Source of the DNA: Reticulascus tulasneorum
Lineage: Eukaryota > Ascomycota > Sordariomycetes > Glomerellales > Reticulascaceae
DNA: 64,000 nucleotides
NCBI GenBank assembly: GCA_001557505.1
Contig: LSAX01000003.1
Coordinates: forward strand, 620,001 to 684,000
Direction: 5' to 3'
In this document: positions 56,256 through 64,000 of the stretch, piece by piece
Position numbering within the stretch: the first letter of the stretch is position 1
Layout: each line of letters begins with the position of its first letter
Notes under the pieces: model-generated
Databases searched by the model: none
What the model was told of the DNA's origin: nothing
Seen by the model: the letters and a program-made list of their open reading frames with translations, nothing else
Program-made: the position numbers and the translations under genes

Positions 56256-57282
56256 CTAGATATACCTCGTCGTCCTCCATGAGAATGCTTCCGCTCCCGT
56301 CATGCGTCTCTCGATACCAACCACTGCTCTCAGCAGAGTTTCGTCGCCCCTTCTCCGCGCTCGGTCCTCGATTTCGGACGCCATCATCTTAAATTCCACT
56401 TCCCATGCGCGCACAAGCGCAAAGCAAAGCCTCTTTGCTGTGGCCGCAGAAACAGCGGCCTCGTCGGCAAGAATACGCACACCGTTGACGAGAGCGGCAC
56501 CCTGCGCTTTGGTTTGCGCAGCTGCCCACTCCCTGTCGAAAGAAAAGATGTCGTTTAGAATGCTGACGTGATAGTTGGCCACGTGCTCGAGCGGCTCCAG
56601 CAGCTCCATTTGCTCAGGTGACAGCGCGATATCCTCCGTCCAGTGCAAAAGAGCCATGCAAATAGGCATACCAACGTCGACCTCGCGGAAGACTAGGTAC
56701 TCGCGTAGGGATTTGGTGCTGCCGCGCTCTGAGTCGCAGTGACACGCAAGCATCTGCAGGTATGTCTCGAGGATGGAGAATTCCACGCCCGATGTGCTGC
56801 CGATGGCGAGGATACGATCAAATAGGGTCTGGTGCATGCGCTCCATTGCCGTCGTTGCCTCAAAGGCAGAAGAGCTGCCGAGGAGACTCGATAGCCTGGA
56901 AACCACTGCCGAGTTTTCTTCGAATGAGTGCTCATCAAACCAGTCTGCCGAAACAAATTCACTAGTTAGCACCCTTCTCTGATGGGCAAATTAGGTGGGG
57001 ATACGAAAGAAACACACCATCCATAAGAAATCCAAGAAGGAGAAGCTCGCACGCGAGTTTCACTCGTGCTGTTTGCCCGGTTGGAAACATGAAGAGGACC
57101 ACTTCAGCGAGTTTCCAACTTATGAAACCTTGCTTGACCTTCTCCGACCGCCACTCCCAACTATTCACGAGATAGGAGACGATTTCGCGGTCAATCTCTT
57201 CATGCCGAGGATGGATAATTGGATCCGAGAGCACAGTGCACGGCGAAATAGCCCGGAGAGGATGGTGCAGCTTCGCAATCAT
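56256..57282 (-). CDS. Class I terpene cyclase (sesquiterpene synthase type)
   Basis: Soluble Mg-dependent enzyme that ionises a prenyl diphosphate and cyclises it. ATG 57282-57280 (MIAKLHHPLRAISPCTV); one 73-bp intron (56945-57017) joins LLLLGFLMD to DWFDEHSFEEN, giving 317 aa. Splicing creates the aspartate-rich motif DDWFDE near residue 88. The NSE/DTE triad is NDIFSFDRE (about residue 220), and the C-terminus ends RTTRYI, containing the RY pair that senses diphosphate. All metal-binding residues are present and the frame is clean. The length matches fungal pentalenene/aristolochene-type synthases; product and chain length cannot be told from sequence. An additional upstream exon is possible. 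Neighbours are an FAD oxidase pseudogene and, beyond 1.6 kb, an AtaL-like protein and a Zn2Cys6 regulator. Confidence 0.88.
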
Positions 57283-58896
57283 GGTGATTATAATTTTGCG
57301 AAATCGCAAAGGTCTTTCGAGTCAGGAAGGAATGAGTTGCGCCAGTTGATTTCATTCTGACACGGACGCCCTAGGAGTCTTATAGATATCTGCCACTCAC
57401 TGCCTTTGCTTTGGCGTGGAGTCTGCGTAGAGTTGTCTCCGGAGGGACCGAGATGGTTTCAGATGGAGAGTTTCCCATACCGCGTGACACCATCGTGGTT
57501 TAAGGGCGGCATGTGCATGCTGTCGCATATGAGCTGGCGAGATCCATACGTTATTGCATCGCGAGATGCCGGAAGGAAGCTGAACTACACGGCCCGGACA
57601 AAAATAGACATTTTGTGTGGCACTGGTCACTGCCGACTCGGTACAAGGCTGGCTGTGAGTCTTGCCGACAGCGTTTCATTGGTCGTGTCGTTTATACAGC
57701 TGCCATCTCTTGCAGACATCTTATTAACCCCTGCCGCATGCCGGTGCTACATGAGGGAGGGCCAGACATTTCAATTTAAAATACAGAATACAAAATCCAA
57801 ATGTCACATCGACTTCTTTATTCGCCCTGTATTTACACTATACCGAAGCGCTAGACCTACTGTAATTCGTAGAAAGGTATATACTCCCTGCCTTCTTCCT
57901 AAGGGCAGTCAACGGAAATGTCGCTAATACTAGATAGAGAATCGATGTCCTAGGAGTTTCATTGTGCCGTTTGGTTCGAAGGCATAGGGAATCTCAGGTC
58001 TGGATGTGGGCAGCACAGTAAGATAATTGCTCAAGGATTCTCTTTTTAACTACCACCGAGTTTTACCGACTTCAAGGAACATCTGAAGTGTCAGTTAAAA
58101 CTAGAAGCCTTCTCGGTCGTGGTAGGTGTAGTAGATGCATCAAACGGCGTATACGGGGGACTAGAGAAATCCATGATTTAAGCCGTAAGGTTAGATGGCT
58201 GGACTAGGATACCCATCCGTCGTGTCGTGCAATAGTGATATGACAACCCTACGCGATTGTCATCTCGATGAAATCTCGGAATGTAAACCTTACCATTCAT
58301 TCTCTGTTAGTGACTGGTTTGCAATAGAAGTGCGGGTTATCGGCGTTTGGGATAGTCGCCAAGGGGAACCTCTCCAGTCCACATCATGAAGCTTAAGTCA
58401 AAACACCCCCATTCCGCCACTCATGGAAAGAGATGGTACATTCTTCCCGCGGGATACTCCCCTTGTTTAGTAGGGATCACCGTTATGGCAGTCCCTGCGC
58501 GTTACATTTTGTCCTTGATGATTGCCCCTCCAGCCACACCAGCCACAAGCCAATCACCCATTTCGCCTTTTGGTGTAATCTGACTGCTGCATAATAGCCT
58601 ATCTATCTGCCGATCTGTGGAGAAAAAAGACGATAGAACTTTGGCGGATGTGAGCAGTCGGCGGACCGAATGGTCAGCGGACAGGCCTGCCCATACTCTA
58701 GCAAACCTCGCCCCTCACAGGTCGGACAGATCTTGAGATCGAAATTTATAAAAACTTGTTTCCAGATGTGTATTCTGGACGAAGAACAACTCAAGTGCTT
58801 GCCAATACATGAATTGAATTATGAGAGGTCGTGACTTGCTCCTTAACTATCATATATACGAGGAAGAACTTAAGAAGCAGGCCCAAGAACCGAGTC
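57283..58896. other. Intergenic between terpene cyclase and AtaL-like gene
   Basis: No gene supported. Short frames at 57406-57927 and 58195-58389 look random. Confidence 0.4.
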
Positions 58897-59394
58897 TCAA
58901 AATGTCTCTGTCCACCTGCCGTCCACCACCATCGCTCTCATAGCCTTGATTGTCCCGTCAACGGCCATCTTTGCCATGGCCTTCTCCTTCTTCAACTTCT
59001 CGTTCAATCCTTCTTCTTTGCCTTCCAACTCCGGATGCAGCCACTCAAAAGTGTAGGTCATGCACAGCCCTTCGCTGCTCTCGCTAACAATGTTCTGCAC
59101 CTTGCTGCCATCTGGCTGGTGGAATTCAACCTTCATCGGCTCGAACTCAATGCATTCCTCCCGCACACGTCGTTCACCCTCCACGAAGGTGACCTCGCGC
59201 ACTGTCACGGGCTGGCCAAGTTTGGTCCGGGACGTGGAGATCACATCCGTGCTCTTGATGGCACCAGGGACAAAGTCTTGGGCGATCCGGACTTTTCGCC
59301 GGAGGAGATTCCAGATATGTTCAACGGTGATTTCCGGCTGGGACGCGGGTGGGTTGATTGGTGCCGTGTAGGCGACGTAATTTGCAGCTACCAT
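58897..59394 (-). CDS. AtaL-like (DUF1857) SRPBCC-fold protein
   Basis: Small cytosolic protein of 165 aa, single exon, ATG 59394-59392. Family features are YVAYTAPINPP at the start, IWNLLRRKVRIAQDFVPGAI, TREVTF-type strand (VTVREVTFVEGERRVRE), FHQPDGSKVQNIVSE and MTYTFEWLHPELEG near the end. The fold is predicted to be a START/Bet v1-like hydrophobic cavity. Members recur in fungal secondary-metabolite clusters, but a defined reaction is not known for this group. It is complete and shares a 376-bp divergent promoter with the Zn2Cys6 regulator at 59771, which suggests co-control. Confidence 0.85.
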   Translation of the reverse strand: MVAANYVAYTAPINPPASQPEITVEHIWNLLRRKVRIAQDFVPGAIKSTDVISTSRTKLGQPVTVREVTFVEGERRVREECIEFEPMKVEFHQPDGSKVQNIVSESSEGLCMTYTFEWLHPELEGKEEGLNEKLKKEKAMAKMAVDGTIKAMRAMVVDGRWTETF

Positions 59395-59770
59395 TGTGAA
59401 AGGTAGGCTATTGTAGTGGCGAGTCGGGGTGTAAGATGGGAAGGAATCTTTGCCATCTCAAAGGACACTTCTATGGACTGGGGTTTTAATGACGTACGGA
59501 GTTCTCCACGGCCTACCGTGACTCTGATTTGAAAGCAGAAAATTTGCCCACCCCATGTACAAAATTGGCCATGCAGAGCGCACTGTGCGGATGCTAAAAC
59601 AGGACCAAGACGTCTTGGCGCTGGACTGCCCATGTATGATGTATCCACTCTTCCTGAAGTTCCATTCCATCATCATATTCCGTGCAACGACAACTACCGT
59701 ACGCAAAACGTGGTTAAATTGGTAGGCTTCAATATACTAGACGTACCTGAGCATCTGAACTGGCCTCGGA
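59395..59770. promoter_or_regulatory. Bidirectional promoter, AtaL-like gene / Zn2Cys6 regulator
   Basis: 376 bp separate the two divergent ATG codons. No clear TATA box or CGG palindrome was picked out. Confidence 0.4.
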
Positions 59771-61024
59771 ATGGTGGCCGCCGCAGAGGTGAAGGCGTGC
59801 AGCGCCTGTGCCAAAGCGAAGAGGAGATGTGGCAAGCAGACGCCAACCTGCCAAAGATGCAGAGACAGAGCCATCAACTGCGTGTATCCGGCACTAAAAC
59901 CCAGCTCCTTCGTTCTATTAGAGTCACCGGCGCCAACGCCCGAAAGTCTAGGCTCTGAGGAAACCCCCAGCTTGCCAGCATCTACCACAGTCGTCTTTGT
60001 ATACGAAGCAAGTAACAGACCGTCGTCGCTAGGGCCAGAGCTCGAGCACCACTATGACCAACCTTATGATACTGATTCCCTCTCAGCTTGGTTTAACGCG
60101 CCGGGAACGTGGATAATAGAACACCGCCCAGTTAAAGACACAACGTCGTTCAATAGGGCCGCGCTGATGAAGTACGTTGCCAAGATCCAGGGGTTTCTTG
60201 GCACGTGGGCGGCGACGGGCAGCAACCCGTTCATACACTCCCGTCTTTACCGGACTCGATTTCCTGCTTCTGTTCGAGCCGCCTACACCTTGTTGTCAAG
60301 CTACATTAACAGGACGGAAACAAATGCAGAAATCATACTACGCATCGCAGACGATCAGGCTAACGAACTTCTGATGGAGAACGGCGTCACATTAGGTAGC
60401 CCAGGTAAAGATAGCAATATCATGTCCGGGGAACCTATCGACTTGCTTCAGCAGCTCGCTCGGGTTCACGCGTTGATGGTATATCAGTCAATATGTCTCT
60501 TCGAGAGCGATATTCGATCACGTTATCTTGCAGAGGCCCGTATCCATGTGTTGAATAGCTGGGCCACGCAATTGGTTGCATCCGCTCAGGGAACGCTACA
60601 CCTCAGGTCCTCGCCGCTCGATCCACTTAATTTGGCAGAAACCGGATTTTCAGGTGTTCCCGATGGAACAGACAGAGCAGAGAACATATGGCATGTCTGG
60701 GTCTTAGCGGAAAGCATACGGCGTACATGGCTAGTAGCCACAGGATTTCAATCCGTGTATCTAACGCTCCAGCAGAGTTGGTCCTCGTGCCCTGGGGGCA
60801 TGATGTTTACAACCCGGCAAGGGATCTGGGAGGCTGAGACCGCATTTGCATGGGATAAACTTTGCTCGGAGCGGGATGTCGGGTTCATGCAGAGATTTAA
60901 GACCGAGAAGCTTATGATTGATGCGAACCCAGTGGATGTCGATGAGTTTGGGATGATGTTGCTGGAGATTACCTTTGGTATGGAACGACTGGAACATTGG
61001 AAGCTACAAACGAAGCACATCTGA
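59771..61024 (+). CDS. Zn2Cys6 transcription factor
   Basis: Nuclear regulator of 417 aa, single exon, ATG 59771. The zinc cluster starts at residue 10: ACSACAKAKRRCGKQTPTCQRCRDRAINCVY (shown in full only to mark C-x2-C-x6-C-x6-C-x2-C-x6-C). The linker is Ser/Pro-rich (PAPTPESLGSEETPSLP). The middle region has WIIEHRPV, and the C-terminal half has the helical pattern ARVHALMVYQSICLFESD seen in regulators of fungal metabolite clusters, without the long fungal TF domain. It is divergent from the AtaL-like gene and convergent with the HET gene. Target genes probably include the AtaL-like gene and possibly the terpene cyclase. Confidence 0.86.
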   Translation: MVAAAEVKACSACAKAKRRCGKQTPTCQRCRDRAINCVYPALKPSSFVLLESPAPTPESLGSEETPSLPASTTVVFVYEASNRPSSLGPELEHHYDQPYDTDSLSAWFNAPGTWIIEHRPVKDTTSFNRAALMKYVAKIQGFLGTWAATGSNPFIHSRLYRTRFPASVRAAYTLLSSYINRTETNAEIILRIADDQANELLMENGVTLGSPGKDSNIMSGEPIDLLQQLARVHALMVYQSICLFESDIRSRYLAEARIHVLNSWATQLVASAQGTLHLRSSPLDPLNLAETGFSGVPDGTDRAENIWHVWVLAESIRRTWLVATGFQSVYLTLQQSWSSCPGGMMFTTRQGIWEAETAFAWDKLCSERDVGFMQRFKTEKLMIDANPVDVDEFGMMLLEITFGMERLEHWKLQTKHI

Positions 61025-61466
61025 TCTTTGGAATTCTTACTTTCTTGCTGTACCAGCTTGGTTTTCGGCCTCTTGAACCATTACTCCTGTAGTAGAAGTG
61101 CCATTCAGACTCCTCCGTAACGGTTAATACTTGGTACGGTATCTTTCATATACATAGAATGGTAGCATGAAGATGATATTACGGCAAGAATTAAGGTTAG
61201 GATACATTATTTGCATCTCTGACTCTGTTCCTTACTAGTATAGAATTTGGCAATATTAGTCCAGGACAGTGCAGTTAAGATGGAGTACGACACTTTGCTT
61301 AGCGCATGAAGCTCGTAAATACTCTGACAGCTCTCCTGTGTTAGTTTGGATATTCAAACAGTGCCGGGAAAAGTGGAGGTTTTCTGCTCATATCGCATCA
61401 CTTACATTACCTGACACTAATTACTGAATGTCAATTCATGTGCTAGCCTCTACCGCTCTATCCAGA
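61025..61466. other. Intergenic between convergent genes
   Basis: AT-rich 3' flanks; nothing else seen. Confidence 0.45.
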
Positions 61467-63725
61467 TCACACAAGTTCGACCTCTCCTAACGCAAACCCT
61501 TCCACCAGGGTTGCTTCGCCTTGCATAATCCCATGCACGTAACTTTCCCCTATGAGCTGTAGCCTGGGCACGTGGTCCTTCTCAACTACTCCATCTCCTG
61601 ATATATGCTCGTCGGCATCATTTGGCTGCCGGAAGACGTACGGACCTCCGGCACCAGCCATTAGATACACAGTATCACCCACCGCAGTCGAGGCCGGTCC
61701 CAATCCCAGGTAGCCCGATTTCGTGTAGAATAACTTCCGCCGACCATATCGTTGCATGAATGAGTTGAAGAACCCGCCATCCTTCGGTATAACCAGTCCC
61801 TTCTTGTCGTTTCTCATCACGTATGTCGGATTTTGGTGGAACTCTTCAAGCTCCTCCAAGTTGGGCGTGAATGGGCTGTCTTCGGTGGCCGCCAGGATTT
61901 GCAGCTTGAAAAGGGTGAACACGAGCCACCCCTGGTCTGGCTTGCTCATGAATCTCGGTCGTTGGCAGAACTCTGCCAAGATATGATCTACTGACGCGTT
62001 TTCGAAATGATTGTCGGCCCAGAACTTTCGCACATACTCCAGCGCAGCAGCAAATGATTTTGAGCAGCGCGGATCTGCATTGCCCTCGAGAACGGCCTCA
62101 GCTTCCAGCTCGGCTCGTACCATGACCATTGCGCTTACAAGTTGCCGAAACAAGTCTCCAAAGCGAGCCGGCGCGGGCCTGTTGAAATTCGCATCTTGGT
62201 CGGCGCAGAGCGTGCGCCAGAGGACCTCCGTCCGGGATTCTCCGGTAACGCAAGGTTCTTTGAGGAGCATGGCAAGCTCGAACCAGCTGGGCTCCAGAAG
62301 AACTGCCGAGTTGACGTAGTTTGTCCTCTCGCCAGCGACTTCTACGATATCATCAAAGTGAGCGGCTCGTACTCGTAATCGGTCCCATCGAGGCGAATGG
62401 GGCAGCATAGCTTTGGTGTGCCCACCAGCAGCCCTAAAGATGCTACACATCATGTTGAAATACGGCACGCTGAAATCGGGCACCCAGGATGGATGCTCGT
62501 TGATCTTACGGCGCGATGCGTCTTGGACGCATGATAGTATCTTGAGACTATCAGACTCCTGAATGACCCTCCTTGTCACTTCAGCAAAGCATTCTTCGAC
62601 GCTTATTTCGTAATCAGCCTGCCATGTGGGTGCGTTTCTTTTGGCCAAGAGGCCGAACAAACCATAGATCTTATCTCGGGGATCGGTGCTTACAAATGTC
62701 CACGTGTCGTAAGTCAATTTCTCAAAGGAGAAGTTCTTAATCGCAGAGTCTTCGCCTCCATGATGGCTATCCCTCCAATCCTTAAGTTTCAAAAGGTTGA
62801 ACTCTAGCGTGACGGCAATCTCGTCGTGGGCAATGAAAATGGTGCTTGTTGGGTTTCCAAACACCTCGCAGCGCGCATGTATGTTCCTAGCAGCCGCGCA
62901 CAGCTCGTCCCAGATGATTTCGTACTCGCCACAGAATATGATGAGTTCTCTTGAGAGTATGGACTCTTGGATTATCCATAGCCGAGAGAACCATTGTCGT
63001 TTCAAGAAGGCGGCGAGTGAACACCACTCCATCCAACTAGTGTGTGGGAGATCGCAATTCTCGTACAGTTTGGGGTCCTGATTACGGAATGGTATGATAT
63101 CGCTGTTTACAAACGCGTTGTGCGAGTACGAAGCTATTCTAGAGATCGCCACCGCCGCTTCTTTGGTGTACTTATCAGCACGACCGAACCATATGATGGT
63201 ATAAGCTGCTTTCTCGTAGATGAGATCCATGATCCCGACTTGTGCCGCACGTTCTGCAAAGTCTTGCTGGTTGATGCAAATGGCATCGATCCAGATGTAC
63301 AAGTCAGGATTCGATTCCATGTTTGTCGGCTCCGACTCCGCTCGTGCCCTTCGTCTAGCCAAAATATTGCGGGGGAGTTGGCGGAGAGCATCATGCAGAT
63401 TTTGGCCGACGTACAGGATCTTTCCAGCACAATGAATCGGGATTCTCTTGGCCACGCTATATTCGTCGGCAACCTGGCTGAAATACTCACTAAAGTCGAC
63501 ACCATTGGCATGTGGATTCCCCCATGTGTAGGATAGGGCATGGTAGGCCGGGTTGTCTGCCAGGTCCACTGTTTTCAATGATACCCAAATTAGCTCTTCT
63601 GCTGCTCGTGATTGGATCTGAAGTAGTCTTATGCAGGACGATGACGGCAATGCATCATATAAAAATGGATTGCTTGTCACAGTCGGATCAGATGTTGAGT
63701 CATGAGCTGAGGAACTTGATGCCAT
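61467..63725 (-). CDS. HET-domain protein (heterokaryon incompatibility)
   Basis: About 752 aa, single exon. ATG 63725-63723 (MASSSSAHDSTSDPTV) is chosen; the 13 codons before it lack an ATG. The HET domain is near the N-terminus: SCIRLLQIQ, AYHALSYTWGNP, DLYIWIDAICINQQDFAERA and QVGIMDLIYEKAAYTIIWFG are the standard blocks. Then come WFSRLWIIQE and ILSRELIIFCGE, and DPRDKIYGLFGLL, all typical of the long HET family. This arrangement (6/TOL/HET-E signature blocks at the N-terminus) differs from the other HET gene at 46101-48569, whose domain is internal. The C-terminus contains a YLGLGP..VGDTVYLMAGAGGPYVFR segment common in this subfamily. A role in non-self recognition is inferred from family only. 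Confidence 0.9.
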   Translation of the reverse strand: MASSSSAHDSTSDPTVTSNPFLYDALPSSSCIRLLQIQSRAAEELIWVSLKTVDLADNPAYHALSYTWGNPHANGVDFSEYFSQVADEYSVAKRIPIHCAGKILYVGQNLHDALRQLPRNILARRRARAESEPTNMESNPDLYIWIDAICINQQDFAERAAQVGIMDLIYEKAAYTIIWFGRADKYTKEAAVAISRIASYSHNAFVNSDIIPFRNQDPKLYENCDLPHTSWMEWCSLAAFLKRQWFSRLWIIQESILSRELIIFCGEYEIIWDELCAAARNIHARCEVFGNPTSTIFIAHDEIAVTLEFNLLKLKDWRDSHHGGEDSAIKNFSFEKLTYDTWTFVSTDPRDKIYGLFGLLAKRNAPTWQADYEISVEECFAEVTRRVIQESDSLKILSCVQDASRRKINEHPSWVPDFSVPYFNMMCSIFRAAGGHTKAMLPHSPRWDRLRVRAAHFDDIVEVAGERTNYVNSAVLLEPSWFELAMLLKEPCVTGESRTEVLWRTLCADQDANFNRPAPARFGDLFRQLVSAMVMVRAELEAEAVLEGNADPRCSKSFAAALEYVRKFWADNHFENASVDHILAEFCQRPRFMSKPDQGWLVFTLFKLQILAATEDSPFTPNLEELEEFHQNPTYVMRNDKKGLVIPKDGGFFNSFMQRYGRRKLFYTKSGYLGLGPASTAVGDTVYLMAGAGGPYVFRQPNDADEHISGDGVVEKDHVPRLQLIGESYVHGIMQGEATLVEGFALGEVELV

Positions 63726-64000
63726 TGTCCTAGGGTAGGCCTCTTGCAAAAGTGGCTGCTTCACGTAGTCTCAGGATTGTTGAAACCAAGCGAGCTGCGC
63801 AGCCCTATTGATGGTTATAGTTTGACTTTGCTGCGCTGGGAATTCTCCAGGAAGGACTGATGCAGTTTCCAAAATGCTATTCCATGAGGCGATACAGTTT
63901 CTTTTCAGCTTCTCCTCTCTCCCGAGTTCAGCTTGTCAGACGGGAGAACCTTGCCCGAATTAGCTGAAAGTTGAGGGCCAAGGATGGCCTTGATGTGTCT
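63726..64000. other. 5' flank of HET gene
   Basis: Pyrimidine-rich stretch near 63900-63930 in the promoter. No other feature before the window edge. Confidence 0.4.

Noticed and set aside
58110..58200. Arg/Cys-rich reading resembling part of a zinc cluster (GRCSRCIKRRIRGT)
   Set aside because: Only two of six cysteines, no start codon and a nearby stop.
1..64000. CRISPR array, prokaryotic operons or Shine-Dalgarno sites
   Set aside because: Gene structure is clearly eukaryotic with spliceosomal introns; no regularly spaced direct repeats with unique spacers were seen.

Overview
The window is nuclear DNA of a filamentous ascomycete (Pezizomycotina). The support is gene content (non-reducing PKS domains, Zn2Cys6 regulators, HET-domain proteins, fungal P450, class I terpene cyclase, AtaL-like protein) and many short introns of about 42-100 bp with GT..AG ends and CTAAC-type branch sites. 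I cannot name the species. Gene order, many relics and retroelement debris suggest an accessory or subtelomeric-type region; that is inference.

Layout. 0.1-17 kb: remains of a polyketide cluster. There are three MFS transporters (the first a pseudogene, the next two intact), a C2H2+Zn2Cys6 regulator, an FAD monooxygenase broken by a 1-base homopolymer frameshift, and a non-reducing PKS of which only SAT and KS remain. The KS reading frame runs directly into the 3' half of a non-LTR retrotransposon (reverse transcriptase YLDD box, zinc knuckle, restriction-like endonuclease). 18-29 kb: two divergent secreted subtilases around a 4-kb gap holding a G-rich minisatellite. 31-45 kb: a short-chain dehydrogenase (SDR), a matrixin-like metalloprotease, a CYP65-like P450, a second SDR, a Zn2Cys6 regulator, an amidase, and the C-terminal relic of a third subtilase. 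46-52 kb: a HET protein and a DUF4246 protein that appears to have lost its metal-binding histidines. 52.5-57.3 kb: a carboxylesterase tail (with a second partial copy), a methyltransferase/FAD-oxidase pseudogene with two in-frame stops, and an intact terpene cyclase. 58.9-63.7 kb: an AtaL-like protein divergent from a Zn2Cys6 regulator, then a second HET protein.

How it fits together. The first 17 kb looks like a once complete regulator + transporter + monooxygenase + PKS pathway that has decayed: its two key enzymes are broken while its regulator and two exporters still read. Three near-identical CGG-N4-CCG palindromes lie beside the regulator and one transporter and are candidate sites for that regulator. 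The P450/SDR/regulator/amidase block and the terpene cyclase/FAD oxidase/AtaL-like/regulator block could be two further small metabolic loci; no product can be assigned. Most point lesions are of C:G to T:A type, as expected from repeat-induced point mutation or deamination.
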